Shown here: positions 44,773-54,693 of the stretch, piece after piece
How the letters are laid out: the number at the start of each line of letters is the position of its first letter
How positions within the stretch are numbered: the first letter of the stretch is position 1
Assembly: GCA_030148985.1 (NCBI GenBank)
Contig: JASBSJ010000033.1
Coordinates: forward strand, 1-64,000
Length of the DNA: 64,000 nt
Direction of reading: 5' to 3'
From: Sphingopyxis sp.
GTDB taxonomy: Bacteria > Pseudomonadota > Alphaproteobacteria > Sphingomonadales > Sphingomonadaceae
The notes under the pieces: generated by a model
What the model saw: only the letters and a program-made list of their open reading frames with translations
Database searches by the model: none
Told to the model about the DNA's origin: nothing
Made by a program: the position numbers and the translations under genes

Positions 44773-46347
44773 CTACTCCCCGCTACGCGCGAGTTGGTCG
44801 AGCAGGCGGACGCCAAAGCCCGTCATCCCCTTGGGGACAAGCGGACTCGCGGATTCGCTGCGGCCGACGCCCGCGATGTCGAGATGCGCCCACGGCATGT
44901 CCTCATCGACGAAAAAGCCGATGAAATGCGCGCCGAGGCTCGCGCCCGGCCCTTGGCTTGGCGCGATGTTGCGGATGTCGGCGATGTCCGATTTGAGCTT
45001 GTCGGCATAATCCTGGTGCAGCGGCATCCGCCACACTTCCTCGCCGCTGGCGGTTCCGGCGGCGAGCAGCGCCGCGGCAAGGTCGTCGTCGCGCGAAAAG
45101 AGGCCCGCATATTGATCGTCGAGCGCGCCGACGATCGACCCGGTGAGCGTCGCGATATTGACGATCGCGCGCGGTTTATACTCGCGTGCGACATATTCAT
45201 TGGCGTCGGCGAGCACGAGGCGGCCCTCGGCGTCGCTGTTCAGCATCTCGATCGTCTTGCCCGACAGGGTGCGCGTGACGTCACCGGGACGCTGGGCATT
45301 GCCGTCGGGCATGTTTTCGGCGAGCGCCGCGACGGCGACGACATGCACCGGCGCGCGCGATTTCGCGAGCGACAAGGCGGCACCGACCACCGACGCGGCG
45401 CCCGACATGTCGCCCTTCATATTCCACATGCCCGACCCCGGCTTCAGCGAAATGCCGCCCGAATCGAAGGTGATGCCCTTGCCGACGAACGCCATCGGCG
45501 CGGCGGGCGCACCGGCGCCGCGGTAGCGCACCGCAAGCAGCCGCGATCCGCGCGGGCTGCCCTGGCCGACGCCGACGAGCGTGCCCATGCCTAGCCGCCG
45601 CATCGCCGCTTCGTCGAGCACCTCGATGCTGACTCCCGGCACGCCCGCAAAGGCCTCGCGCACCCGCGCGACAAAGCTTTCGGGATAGATGACGTTGGCG
45701 GGTTCGTTGGCGAGGTCGCGCGACAGGCGCACGCCGTCGACGAGCGGTTGCCAGCGCGCCGCAAAGGCGGCCTCGGCGGCCGAAGGATTGGCGCCGACGA
45801 GCGTGATTGCGGCGGAGGGCGGCGCCTTGCGATCGACGGTCTTGTAGCGGTCGAAGCGATATTGGCCGAGCGCGAAACCATAAGCGACCTCGGCCGCCGA
45901 GGCATCGCCAAAGGCCCCGGCGATCGCGACGGGATGCGCCTCGCCCTTCATCTCCTGCGCCGCCTTGCCGCCCGCTTCGGCGAGCGCGAGCGACGAGGGC
46001 ACCGGCCCGGCGCCGACGAGCAGGATGCGCGGATGCGCGCCGATGCCGCGCAGCGACAGCGTCGACCCCGCCTTGCCGTCGAAACTCGCTGCGGCGATCG
46101 CGGCCTCGACCGCCTGCCGCTCCGCCGCAGCCAGCGCCACGCCATCGAGCGGCGGCAGCGCCGCGTCAGTCATCACGACCACGAGCGCGGCGCCCGCTGG
46201 TGCGCGCGAGGCGAAGCCGATCGCACGTTCGGCGCTGTTCGTGGCGCTCGCCGGAACGACGCCCGACCCCATGATACCCTGTGCCATCGCGCCGGGCGCA
46301 AAGGCGAGCGACAGGCAGGCGGAAAGTAGCAGTGTTTTCATGCGCAT
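44773..46347 (-). CDS. Exported M17 (leucyl) aminopeptidase
   Basis: 524 residues from the ATG at 46347, which opens a signal peptide ending A-P-G-A-M-A-Q. An N-terminal macro-like domain is followed by the M17 catalytic domain with K-G-I-T-F-D-S-G-G-I-S-L and the signature N-S-D-A-E-G-R-L. It uses two metals to remove N-terminal residues. Most family members are cytosolic; the signal sequence here predicts export, which suits nutrient peptide use. It is divergent from the acylase gene. Confidence 0.9.
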   Translation of the reverse strand: MRMKTLLLSACLSLAFAPGAMAQGIMGSGVVPASATNSAERAIGFASRAPAGAALVVVMTDAALPPLDGVALAAAERQAVEAAIAAASFDGKAGSTLSLRGIGAHPRILLVGAGPVPSSLALAEAGGKAAQEMKGEAHPVAIAGAFGDASAAEVAYGFALGQYRFDRYKTVDRKAPPSAAITLVGANPSAAEAAFAARWQPLVDGVRLSRDLANEPANVIYPESFVARVREAFAGVPGVSIEVLDEAAMRRLGMGTLVGVGQGSPRGSRLLAVRYRGAGAPAAPMAFVGKGITFDSGGISLKPGSGMWNMKGDMSGAASVVGAALSLAKSRAPVHVVAVAALAENMPDGNAQRPGDVTRTLSGKTIEMLNSDAEGRLVLADANEYVAREYKPRAIVNIATLTGSIVGALDDQYAGLFSRDDDLAAALLAAGTASGEEVWRMPLHQDYADKLKSDIADIRNIAPSQGPGASLGAHFIGFFVDEDMPWAHLDIAGVGRSESASPLVPKGMTGFGVRLLDQLARSGE

Positions 46348-46496
46348 GGTTTGATTTTCCCCGTTGTTTAACGACCTGCGCTTTGCATAGCGTCCTTCGC
46401 CCCGTCCGCAAATCCGGCTCGACGAACGACAGCGGCTTGCCATCTAACGACATGGCCGTCACAGATGCGCCGAAGCCGAAGCGAAGAGGACCAGCG

Positions 46497-48653
46497 ATGC
46501 TGCGACGGATTTTTCTGGGATTTCTGTTGCTGTTGGCAGTTACCGCCGCCTCGCTCGCAATCTGGGAACCATTAACGGCAGAAGCGCCAGCCGCGCCTGC
46601 CTTCAAGCCGACCGACGTGCGCATCGCGCGCGACAAATTCGGCGTGCCGCATATCTTTGGAAAGACCGACGCCGATGTCGCCTATGGGGTGGCTTATGCG
46701 CACGCCGAGGATGATTTTTCGACCTTGCAGGAAGTGCTGGCGATGACGCGCGGGCGTGCCGGGGCGATGCTGGGCGAAGATGGCGCGAAGGTCGATTATG
46801 CCGAGGCGCTGCTCGGCGTGCGCGCGACCGCGAAGCGCGACTGGCCGCGCCTGCCGGCCGACGTGCGCGCGCTATTCACCGCCTATGCCGCGGGGCTCAA
46901 CCATTATGCGGAGAAACACCCGGATGAGGTGCGGCTGTCGGGGCTGTTTCCGGTGACGGGCGAGGATGTCGTCGCGGGCTTTGTCCTCCGCTCGCCCTTT
47001 TTCTTCGGGCTCGATTCGGTGCTGGGGTCGCTCGTCGAGGGCAAACCGATCGGGCGCGAAGGTGGTCCCGCGCTCGACGCCACCGGCAAACTTGTTCCGC
47101 GCGAGCTGACACCGGTCGGGACCGATCCCGCTGACAATGGATCGAACGCGATGGCGGTCGCGCCTGCGCGCGCGGCCGACGGCGCGACGCGGCTCGTCTC
47201 CAATTCGCACCAGCCGTGGACCGGCGGCGTCGCCTGGTACGAGCTCGTCGTCCATTCGGAAGAAGGCTGGGATTTCGCGGGGGCGAACTTTCCCGGCTCG
47301 CCCTACCCCTTCCTCGGCCACAATAAATATCTTGGCTGGACCAACACGGTGAACCGGCCCGACCTGATCGACGTCTACAAGCTCGTGCTCGACGCGAGCG
47401 GCGAGAAATATCGCTTCGACGGCGGCTGGCGCCCGCTCGAGGAAAAGCGCATCTGGCTGAAGGTCAAGGTTGGCCCCTTCGTCTTGCCCGTGCCGCGCAC
47501 CGTCTATCGCTCGGTGCATGGGCCGGTCGTGAAGAATGGCGAGGGCGCCTTTGCGATCCGCTATGCGGGGCAGGATCAGGCGGCGATGGTCACCCAATAT
47601 TACCGGCTGAACAAGGCGAAGGATTTTGCCGAATGGCGCGCGGCGATGGCGGGACAGGGCGTGCCCGCGACCAACTTCGTCTACGCCGATGCCAAGGGCA
47701 ATATCGGCCTTTTCTATAACGCGATGTTCCCCGACCGGCCCGCGGGCTTCAACTGGCGCGGCGTGCTGCCCGGCGACACGTCGGCGGCGCTCTGGACCAA
47801 GACGTTGCCGTTCGACCGCGTGCCCGCGCTCGTCAATCCGCGCTCGGGCTATGTCATGAACGCGAACAACACGCCGTGGGTCGCGGCGGGGCCGGGCGAC
47901 GAACTGGATGCCGCCGCCTTTTCGCCCTTGCTCGGGATCGAGGACGATATGACCAACCGCGCGGTGCGGCTGATCGAGCTGTTCGAGGCTTCGGGTCAGA
48001 TCGACGAGACGCGGCTGAAGGCGATCAAATATGACACCGCCTATGCGCGCACGGGCTATGCAAAAGCGTGGATCGATCGGCTGCTCACGCTCGATACCAA
48101 GGGCGATCCGGCGCTTGGCAAGGCGCAGGCGCTGCTGCGCCAATGGGACTGGAATCTTGATGGCAAGGGGCGGGGCGATGCGCTCGCGCTGATGGTGCTG
48201 CGCCCCGCGAACGGGCGGCATTACCAGCGCCGCACCGCGCCCGACCCGCGCGAGGTTCTGACCGACGTCGTCGCGCATTTACAGGAGCATTTCGGCGGAC
48301 TCGACCCCCGGCTCGGCACGGTGCTCCGCCTCCGCCACGGCGAAGGGGCGAGCTACATCGACCTGCCGCTCGACGGCGGCAACGACACGGTGCGCGCCTC
48401 GACCTTGTGGGACGAGGAGCCCGACGGGCGGCTGAAGGTCCGCCACGGCGACAGCTTCATCATGTTCGTGACGTGGGACCGCGCGGGCCGCGTGCGGTCC
48501 GAATCGATCCAGCCGTTCGGTGCGGCGACGACGCGCCCGGACAGCCCGCATTACAACGACCAGGCGCCGCTGTTCGTGCGCCACCAGCTGAAGCCTGTGC
48601 TGTTCGACCCGGCGGCGCTGAGGGCCAGCGGTGCGCGATTCTATCGCCCTTGA
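46497..48653 (+). CDS. Penicillin acylase family protein
   Basis: 718 residues from the ATG at 46497, chosen because GAAGAGGA lies 6 nt upstream; the ATG at 46452 adds 15 residues. It begins with a membrane or signal helix (about 1-25). The N-terminal nucleophile serine is Ser216 in D-N-G-S-N-A-M-A-V, generated by self-cleavage of a propeptide. The family removes acyl groups from beta-lactams, acyl-homoserine lactones or lipopeptides; the substrate cannot be predicted from sequence. It is divergent from the M17 gene. Confidence 0.9.
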   Translation: MLRRIFLGFLLLLAVTAASLAIWEPLTAEAPAAPAFKPTDVRIARDKFGVPHIFGKTDADVAYGVAYAHAEDDFSTLQEVLAMTRGRAGAMLGEDGAKVDYAEALLGVRATAKRDWPRLPADVRALFTAYAAGLNHYAEKHPDEVRLSGLFPVTGEDVVAGFVLRSPFFFGLDSVLGSLVEGKPIGREGGPALDATGKLVPRELTPVGTDPADNGSNAMAVAPARAADGATRLVSNSHQPWTGGVAWYELVVHSEEGWDFAGANFPGSPYPFLGHNKYLGWTNTVNRPDLIDVYKLVLDASGEKYRFDGGWRPLEEKRIWLKVKVGPFVLPVPRTVYRSVHGPVVKNGEGAFAIRYAGQDQAAMVTQYYRLNKAKDFAEWRAAMAGQGVPATNFVYADAKGNIGLFYNAMFPDRPAGFNWRGVLPGDTSAALWTKTLPFDRVPALVNPRSGYVMNANNTPWVAAGPGDELDAAAFSPLLGIEDDMTNRAVRLIELFEASGQIDETRLKAIKYDTAYARTGYAKAWIDRLLTLDTKGDPALGKAQALLRQWDWNLDGKGRGDALALMVLRPANGRHYQRRTAPDPREVLTDVVAHLQEHFGGLDPRLGTVLRLRHGEGASYIDLPLDGGNDTVRASTLWDEEPDGRLKVRHGDSFIMFVTWDRAGRVRSESIQPFGAATTRPDSPHYNDQAPLFVRHQLKPVLFDPAALRASGARFYRP

Positions 48654-48750
48654 AAGCCGCTGCGCGCTGTCCTAGACCGTTGATACAGTGCCGTCCGGCA
48701 CCCGATTTTCGGCAGGTCTGAACCTGCCCGCCTTGACCCAGGGGACTATC

Positions 48751-51630
48751 ATGGCTCGCTTTCACCATTTTGCTGTCGCTCTCGCTTTGTCGACGTCGCT
48801 CGTCGCTGCCGCTCCGGCGCTCGCCAAGGCTGCTGCGCCCGCCCCGACCGCCGAGCTCGTGAAAGCGGTTGATATTCCGTACGAGGCCTTCACGCTCGAC
48901 AATGGGCTGCGCGTCATCGTGCACGAGGATCGCAAAGCGCCCGTCGTCGCCGTGTCGGTTTGGTATCGCGTCGGGTCGAAGCATGAGCCCAAGGGCAAGA
49001 CGGGCTTTGCCCACCTGTTCGAACATCTGATGTTCAACGGGTCCGAAAATGCGCCCGACGATTTCTTCGAGCCGCTGCGCCAGGTCGGTGCGACCGATTT
49101 CAACGGTACGACCTTCCTCGATCGGACCAATTATTTCGAAACGGTGCCGACCGGCGCGCTCGACCTGGCGCTTTTCCTCGAAAGCGACCGCATGGGGCAT
49201 CTGCTCGGCGCGGTGACGCAGGAAAAGCTCGATAACCAGCGCGGCGTCGTCCAGAATGAAAAGCGCCAGGGCGACAATAATCCCTATGGCCTTCTGCGTT
49301 ACGAGATTTTCGAGAATCTCTTTCCCAAGGGACACCCCTATCACCACAGCACCATCGGCTCGATGGCCGACCTCGATGCGGCGAGCCTCGACGATGTAAA
49401 GAAATGGTTCACCGACAATTATGGTCCGAACAATGCCGTGCTGGTGCTGGCGGGCGACATCGACGTGCCGACGGCCAGGGCCAAGGTCGGCGAATGGTTC
49501 GGCGACATCCCGCGCGGTCCGGAGATCAAGGCGCCCCCGGTGTCGGTGCCGACGCTGCCCGCGCCGCTCGCCAAAGAGGTCAAGGACATGATCCCGACCA
49601 CGCGCATCTATCGCATGTGGACGATGCCGGGGCTGAACGATGCCGAATCCGTGCCGCTCCAGATGGCGATGACGGTGCTGGGCGGGCTGTCCTCGTCGCG
49701 GCTCGACAATGCGCTGGTGCGCAAGGACCCGATTGCGGTCAGCGTCTCGGCCGGCGCCTCGCCGTTCGAGGATGCGGGAATCGTGCTGGTCCAGGCCGAC
49801 GTCAAGCCGGGCGTCGATCCCGCGCATGTTGCAAAAAGGCTCGATGAGGAAATCGCGGCTTTCCTCGCGAGCGGCCCGACCGCCGACGAGTTGCAGCGCG
49901 CGACCGCGAGCTACCTTGGCGGCGCGATTTCGCAGCTCGAATCGGTCGGCGGTTTCGGCGGCAAGGCGGTGACGCTGGCCGAGGGCGCGCTCTATTCGAA
50001 CGATCCCGCCTATTACAAGGTCGAGCTCGACCGGCTTGCCAAGGCGACGCCCGAACAGGTGCGCGATGCCGCGCGCAAATGGCTGTCGCGCCCGGCCTTT
50101 TTGCTGACCTACACCCCCGGCGAGCGTACCGAGGGTGGCGAGAACCGCGGCGGTGCGGTGGTCGCGGCAAAGGATAACGCGCCGGTCCAGCCCGACCGTT
50201 ACTGGAACCCCGCGCTCGGCGACGTCGGCCCCGACAGCGGTGTAGGCGCCGCAACATCGATCGCCGACCGCTCGCAATTTCCCGACGTTTCGGGCCTCAA
50301 GGCGCTTGAGTTTCCCGATATCGAGCGGACGAAACTCAAAAATGGCATCGAGGTCGTCTTCGCACGGCGGGCCGCCGTGCCGACGGTGAATGTCCAGGTG
50401 AGCTTCGACGCGGGCTATGCCGCCGATCCGCGCAGCGCGCTCGGCACGCAGTCGCTGATGCTCAGCCTGATGGACGAGGGCACGACCAGCCTCGATTCGA
50501 TTGCCTTTGCCGAAGCGAAGGAGCGGCTCGGTGCGCAGACCTATGGTTATGCCGATGCCGACGAAACCGCGCTCGGCCTGTTCGCGCTCAAGCCGAACCT
50601 TCGCGCATCGCTCGCGCTGCTCGCCGATTATGTGCGCAACCCGGCGTTCGATGCCAAGGAGCTGGAGCGCGTGCGTGCGCAGCAGCTCAACCGGCTGAAG
50701 GCCGAACTCAACGAACCGCGCGCGATTGCGCAGCGCGTGCTGAAACCCGCGCTCTATGGTGCGGACCATCCTTATGGCATCCCGCCTTCGGGGCTGGGCA
50801 ATGAAAAGGCCGTGAGCGAAGCGACGCGCGACCAGCTTGCGGCTTTCCATTCGGCGTGGATTCGTCCGGACAATGCGCGGATCTTCGTCGTCGGCGATAC
50901 GACGCTTGCCGAGGTGAAGAAGGAACTCGACGCGGCGTTCGGCAACTGGAAGGCACCGGCAACGCCAAAGCCGACCAAGCATTTCGAGATCGCCGTGCCC
51001 ACACCGCAGCCGCGCATTCTGCTCGTCGACCGGCCCAAGGCGCCGCAATCGGTGATCGTCGCGGGCAAGGTGCTCGACGTCAAAGGCGGCGACGAACTCG
51101 AAGTGCTGCGCGCAGCGAACGATATTTTCGGCGGCGATTTCCTCTCGCGCTTCAACATGAACCTGCGCGAGACCAAGGGCTGGTCCTATGGTGTGCGGAC
51201 GAGCGTGACGGGCGAAAAGGACCGGGTGAGCTGGATCGTCTCGGCCCCGGTGCAGGCCGACCGCACCGGCGATTCGATCAAGGAGCTGCAAAGCGACCTC
51301 AAGGCCTTCCTTGGCGACAAGGGCGTGACCAAGGACGAATTGCAGCGCACGGTGAATGGCAACATCCGCGAATTGCCCGGCAGCTTTGAGACGTCGAGCG
51401 ACGTGCTCGGCGGGCTGCGCGCGATCGCCAAATTCGATCGCCCCGACGATTATTATGAAAAGCTGCCCGCGACCTATGAAGCGATGACCCCCGAAGCCGT
51501 CGATGCGGCGGCGCGGAAGGCGCTCAGCACCGACGATCTCATCTATGTCGTTGTCGGCGACGCCGCGGTGGTGAAACCGCAGCTTGACGGATTGGGTCTG
51601 CCCGTGGAAACGGTGACTCCCGCTAACTAA
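48751..51630 (+). CDS. M16 family metallopeptidase, two-domain
   Basis: 959 residues from the ATG at 48751 (GGGG 7 nt upstream), with a signal peptide ending A-L-A-K-A. The zinc-binding H-x-x-E-H is His88, Glu91 and His92 (H-L-F-E-H). A second M16 half starts at about residue 520 without this motif, as in pitrilysin-type fusions of active and inactive halves. It would degrade peptides in the periplasm. The next gene is 26 nt away. Confidence 0.93.
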   Translation: MARFHHFAVALALSTSLVAAAPALAKAAAPAPTAELVKAVDIPYEAFTLDNGLRVIVHEDRKAPVVAVSVWYRVGSKHEPKGKTGFAHLFEHLMFNGSENAPDDFFEPLRQVGATDFNGTTFLDRTNYFETVPTGALDLALFLESDRMGHLLGAVTQEKLDNQRGVVQNEKRQGDNNPYGLLRYEIFENLFPKGHPYHHSTIGSMADLDAASLDDVKKWFTDNYGPNNAVLVLAGDIDVPTARAKVGEWFGDIPRGPEIKAPPVSVPTLPAPLAKEVKDMIPTTRIYRMWTMPGLNDAESVPLQMAMTVLGGLSSSRLDNALVRKDPIAVSVSAGASPFEDAGIVLVQADVKPGVDPAHVAKRLDEEIAAFLASGPTADELQRATASYLGGAISQLESVGGFGGKAVTLAEGALYSNDPAYYKVELDRLAKATPEQVRDAARKWLSRPAFLLTYTPGERTEGGENRGGAVVAAKDNAPVQPDRYWNPALGDVGPDSGVGAATSIADRSQFPDVSGLKALEFPDIERTKLKNGIEVVFARRAAVPTVNVQVSFDAGYAADPRSALGTQSLMLSLMDEGTTSLDSIAFAEAKERLGAQTYGYADADETALGLFALKPNLRASLALLADYVRNPAFDAKELERVRAQQLNRLKAELNEPRAIAQRVLKPALYGADHPYGIPPSGLGNEKAVSEATRDQLAAFHSAWIRPDNARIFVVGDTTLAEVKKELDAAFGNWKAPATPKPTKHFEIAVPTPQPRILLVDRPKAPQSVIVAGKVLDVKGGDELEVLRAANDIFGGDFLSRFNMNLRETKGWSYGVRTSVTGEKDRVSWIVSAPVQADRTGDSIKELQSDLKAFLGDKGVTKDELQRTVNGNIRELPGSFETSSDVLGGLRAIAKFDRPDDYYEKLPATYEAMTPEAVDAAARKALSTDDLIYVVVGDAAVVKPQLDGLGLPVETVTPAN

Positions 51631-51656
51631 CATCAGTTTCAGTAAGGAGAGCCCCA

Positions 51657-51959
51657 ATGTCCCAAGTCGATGGCAGCTATGATTGCGTCACCAAATCGCC
51701 GATGGGCGATCAGAAATCGGTTTTCACCGTCAAGAGCGACGGCGACAGCTTCACCGGCCAGAATGCCGGCGCGATGGGTTCGCTCGATGTCGAAAATGGC
51801 AAGGTCGATGGCAACAAACTGACCTGGACCATGAACATGAAGGTGCCGATGCCGATGACGCTCGAATGCGAAGCGACGATCGAGGGCGACGCGCTGACCG
51901 GCACGATCAAGGCCGGCGCCTTCGGTTCGATGGCGATGACCGGCACGCGCCAGGGCTGA
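51657..51959 (+). CDS. Small beta-rich protein of unknown function
   Basis: 100 residues with AAGGAGA about 8 nt upstream. There is no signal peptide. The sequence alternates short strands (G-S-Y-D-C-V-T-K-S, F-T-V-K-S-D-G-D, L-D-V-E-N-G-K-V) and ends with I-K-A-G-A-F-G-S-M-A-M-T, suggesting an eight-stranded beta fold. Two cysteines occur (residues about 9 and 71). It follows the M16 gene by 26 nt and is probably cotranscribed. No function assigned. Confidence 0.7.
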   Translation: MSQVDGSYDCVTKSPMGDQKSVFTVKSDGDSFTGQNAGAMGSLDVENGKVDGNKLTWTMNMKVPMPMTLECEATIEGDALTGTIKAGAFGSMAMTGTRQG

Positions 51960-51980
51960 TCGATCCGCGACCGAATAAGG

Positions 51981-52010
51981 AAGGGCTGTCCCGCGGGGCG
52001 GCCCTTTTTT
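51981..52010 (+). terminator. Intrinsic terminator
   Basis: AAGGGC at 51981-51986 pairs with GCCCTT at 52001-52006, with an inner GC-rich loop, followed by a T-run to 52010. It lies 21 nt after the stop at 51959. Confidence 0.7.
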
Positions 52011-52039
52011 GTGCGATGTCCGCGGGCGAGGGGTCTGAT

Positions 52040-52093
52040 TTGGGGTGGGGAGCGGACGTTGACTTTCTCCCCTCCCGCTTGCGGGAGGGGAGA
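52040..52093. repeat. Dispersed 21-bp repeat copy 2 with palindrome
   Basis: 52040-52060 is identical to 28283-28303. It is followed by a hairpin at 52067-52092 with two 12-bp perfect arms (CTCCCCTCCCGC) and a TT loop. The rest of the gap to 52202 shows nothing recognisable. Confidence 0.65.
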
Positions 52094-52202
52094 GGAACCG
52101 TCAGTAACCGGTCGTTTCCGGCCATTTGTCACCCTGACCATCCCAAGGTACCTCCCATCCGAAACGCTTGCCCCCGCGTCCTGCGACCGCCACATCTGCT
52201 TC

Positions 52203-54611
52203 ATGCGCCTCCCCGCCCCCTTCACCGACTGGTTCGCTGCGCGCGGGTGGCGGCTGCGGCGGCATCAGGCGGACATGCTCGCCGCGGCCGGGCGCGGCGA
52301 ACATGCGCTGCTTGTCGCCGCGACGGGGGCGGGCAAGACGCTCGCGGGTTTCCTGCCCAGTCTCGTCGATCTCGCGGCGCATCCCTCCGACCGGCTGCAC
52401 ACCCTCTATGTCTCGCCGCTCAAGGCACTCGCCGCCGACGTCGAACGCAATCTGCTGGGGCCGATCGCCGACATGGGCCTCGACATCAGCGTCGAAAGCC
52501 GCAGCGGCGATACGAGTTCGGATAAGAAGGCACGCCAGCGCAGCCGCCCGCCCAACATCCTCCTGACGACCCCCGAATCGCTGTCGCTGCTGATCTCCTA
52601 TCCCGACAGTTTCACCATGTTCGCCGATCTCAAGACCGTGGTGATCGACGAAATTCACGCCTTTGCGCCGGGCAAGCGCGGCGATTTGCTCAGCCTCGCC
52701 ATGGCGAGGCTTCAGCATATCGCCCCCGGCCTCCGCCGCGTCGGCCTGTCGGCGACGATCGCCGACCCCGACCTATATCGCGCCTGGCTCGCGCCCGATG
52801 CCGATGCGCGTGCGGTGACGCTCGTCGCGGGCGAGGCGGGGGCCGATCCCGACATTTCCATCCTGCTGCCCGAAGGCGCGGTGCCGTGGGCGGGGCATTC
52901 GGGGCGCTGGGCGGTGCATCAGGTGATGGAAGAGGTGGCGCGGAACCGCACGACGATCATCTTCTGCAACACGCGCGGGCTCGCCGAGCTGATCTTTCAG
53001 GAGCTGTGGAAGGTCAACGACCTCTCGCTCCCCATCGCGATCCACCACGGCAGCCTCGACCGCGAGGCGCGCCAGCGCGCGGAGGCGGCGATGGCCGAGG
53101 GGCGGCTGCGCGCGCTCGTCGCGACCTCCAGCCTCGATCTCGGGCTCGACTGGGGCGATGTCGATTGCGTGATCCAGATGGGGGCACCCAAGGGGTCGTC
53201 GCGACTGCTCCAGCGCATCGGGCGCGCCAACCACCGCCTCGACGAGCCAAGCCGCGCGCTGATCGTGCCGGGCAACCGCTTCGAATATCTCGAAGCGCGC
53301 GCGGCGCTCGACGCGGTCGATGCGGGCGAACGCGACGCCGACCGCTTCCGCCCCGGCGCGCTCGACGTCCTCGCGCAGCATGTGATGGCGCTCGCCTGCG
53401 CCGCGCCGTTTCGCGAGGAGGCGTTGCTCGCCGAAATCCGGTCGGCGGCGCCCTATCAGTGGATCGATGCCGAGGTCTTTGCCCGCCTGCTCGGTTTCGT
53501 GCGCGACGGCGGCTATGCGCTCAAAAGCTATGACCGCTTCCGCCGCCTCGCCCCCGACGGGCACGGCGGCTGGCGCATTTCGCACCCGCGGCTTGCCGCG
53601 CAGCACCGGCTCAACGCCGGGATCATCGTCGATGCGCCGACGCTCGACGTGCGCTTCAAAAATGGCCGCCGCCTCGGGCGCGTCGAGGAATATTTCGCGA
53701 GCACGCTCGTTCCCGGCGACACCTTTGCCTTTGCGGGTTTGAGCCTCGAGGTCGAATCGATCCGCGACACCGACCTCATCGTCCGCGCGACGACGCGCCC
53801 GGCGCGCATCCCCTCCTATATGGGCGCGCGCATGGCGCTCTCGACGCGGCTTGCCGACCGCGTGCGCGGCTTCCTTGCCGATCCCGCGAGCTGGTCGCGC
53901 TTTCCCGATGACGTGCGCTTCTGGCTGGAGATGCAGCAATTGCGCTCGGCGCTGCCGCGCGCGGGCGAACTGCTCGTCGAAACCTTCCCGCACGAGGGGC
54001 TGCACTATCTCGTCGCCTATCCGTTCGAAGGGTGGAATGCGCACCAGTCGCTCGGGATGCTCATCACCAAGCGGATGGACCGCGCGGGGATGCAGCCGAT
54101 GGGCTTCGTCGCCTCCGACTATGCGCTGGCAATCTGGTCGCTGCAGCCGGTGACCCGCCCCGAAACCCTGTTCGACGCCGAAATCCTGTCGGACGAATTT
54201 GTCGAATGGGTCGAAAATTCGCATCTTTTGAAGCGCGCCTTTCGCGAGGTCGCGGTGATCGGCGGGCTGATCGAGCGCCAGCATCCGGGCAAGCGCAAGA
54301 CGGGCAAGCAGGTCACCTTTTCGACCGACCTCATCTTCGACGTGCTCCGCAAATATGAGCCCGACCATCTGCTCCTGGAAGCCGCATGGGCCGACGCGCG
54401 CGAGCGGCTGACCGATGTCGCGCGGCTCGGCGACCTGCTCGACCGCGCGGCGGGGACGATGCTGCATGTGCCGCTGGAGCGGATCAGCCCGCTTGCGATT
54501 CCCGTGCTCGTGCTCATCGGGCGCGAAAGCGTCGCGGCGTCCGACCTCGACGACGCGCTGCTCGGCGAACTCGCCGATTCGCTGGCCGAAACGGCGATGC
54601 GTGCGGGTTAA
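52203..54611 (+). CDS. Ligase-associated DNA damage response DEXH helicase (Lhr type)
   Basis: 802 residues. Walker A A-A-T-G-A-G-K-T is near residues 39-46, the D-E-I-H box near residues 150-153, and R-V-G-L-S-A-T motif III near residues 179-185; the C-terminal RecA domain and Lhr-specific winged-helix follow. The family normally sits beside an ATP-dependent DNA ligase, a 3' exonuclease and PdeM. Here PdeM is 1.15 kb downstream but ligase and exonuclease are absent from the window. The start at 52203 follows a long in-frame extension that runs into the repeat and is unlikely. Confidence 0.9.
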   Translation: MRLPAPFTDWFAARGWRLRRHQADMLAAAGRGEHALLVAATGAGKTLAGFLPSLVDLAAHPSDRLHTLYVSPLKALAADVERNLLGPIADMGLDISVESRSGDTSSDKKARQRSRPPNILLTTPESLSLLISYPDSFTMFADLKTVVIDEIHAFAPGKRGDLLSLAMARLQHIAPGLRRVGLSATIADPDLYRAWLAPDADARAVTLVAGEAGADPDISILLPEGAVPWAGHSGRWAVHQVMEEVARNRTTIIFCNTRGLAELIFQELWKVNDLSLPIAIHHGSLDREARQRAEAAMAEGRLRALVATSSLDLGLDWGDVDCVIQMGAPKGSSRLLQRIGRANHRLDEPSRALIVPGNRFEYLEARAALDAVDAGERDADRFRPGALDVLAQHVMALACAAPFREEALLAEIRSAAPYQWIDAEVFARLLGFVRDGGYALKSYDRFRRLAPDGHGGWRISHPRLAAQHRLNAGIIVDAPTLDVRFKNGRRLGRVEEYFASTLVPGDTFAFAGLSLEVESIRDTDLIVRATTRPARIPSYMGARMALSTRLADRVRGFLADPASWSRFPDDVRFWLEMQQLRSALPRAGELLVETFPHEGLHYLVAYPFEGWNAHQSLGMLITKRMDRAGMQPMGFVASDYALAIWSLQPVTRPETLFDAEILSDEFVEWVENSHLLKRAFREVAVIGGLIERQHPGKRKTGKQVTFSTDLIFDVLRKYEPDHLLLEAAWADARERLTDVARLGDLLDRAAGTMLHVPLERISPLAIPVLVLIGRESVAASDLDDALLGELADSLAETAMRAG

Positions 54612-54693
54612 CGCACATTGCGCATACGGCCTTTCGCTTGCCGCACGCCGCGATGAGGCGTAGATTGCGATCAAATATACGAGGATGCCGGTA

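Noticed and set aside
48460-51657. A 1065-codon open frame opposite the M16 peptidase gene
   Set aside because: Shadow of the real gene; composition is biased and the plus strand has a signal peptide and H-x-x-E-H motif.
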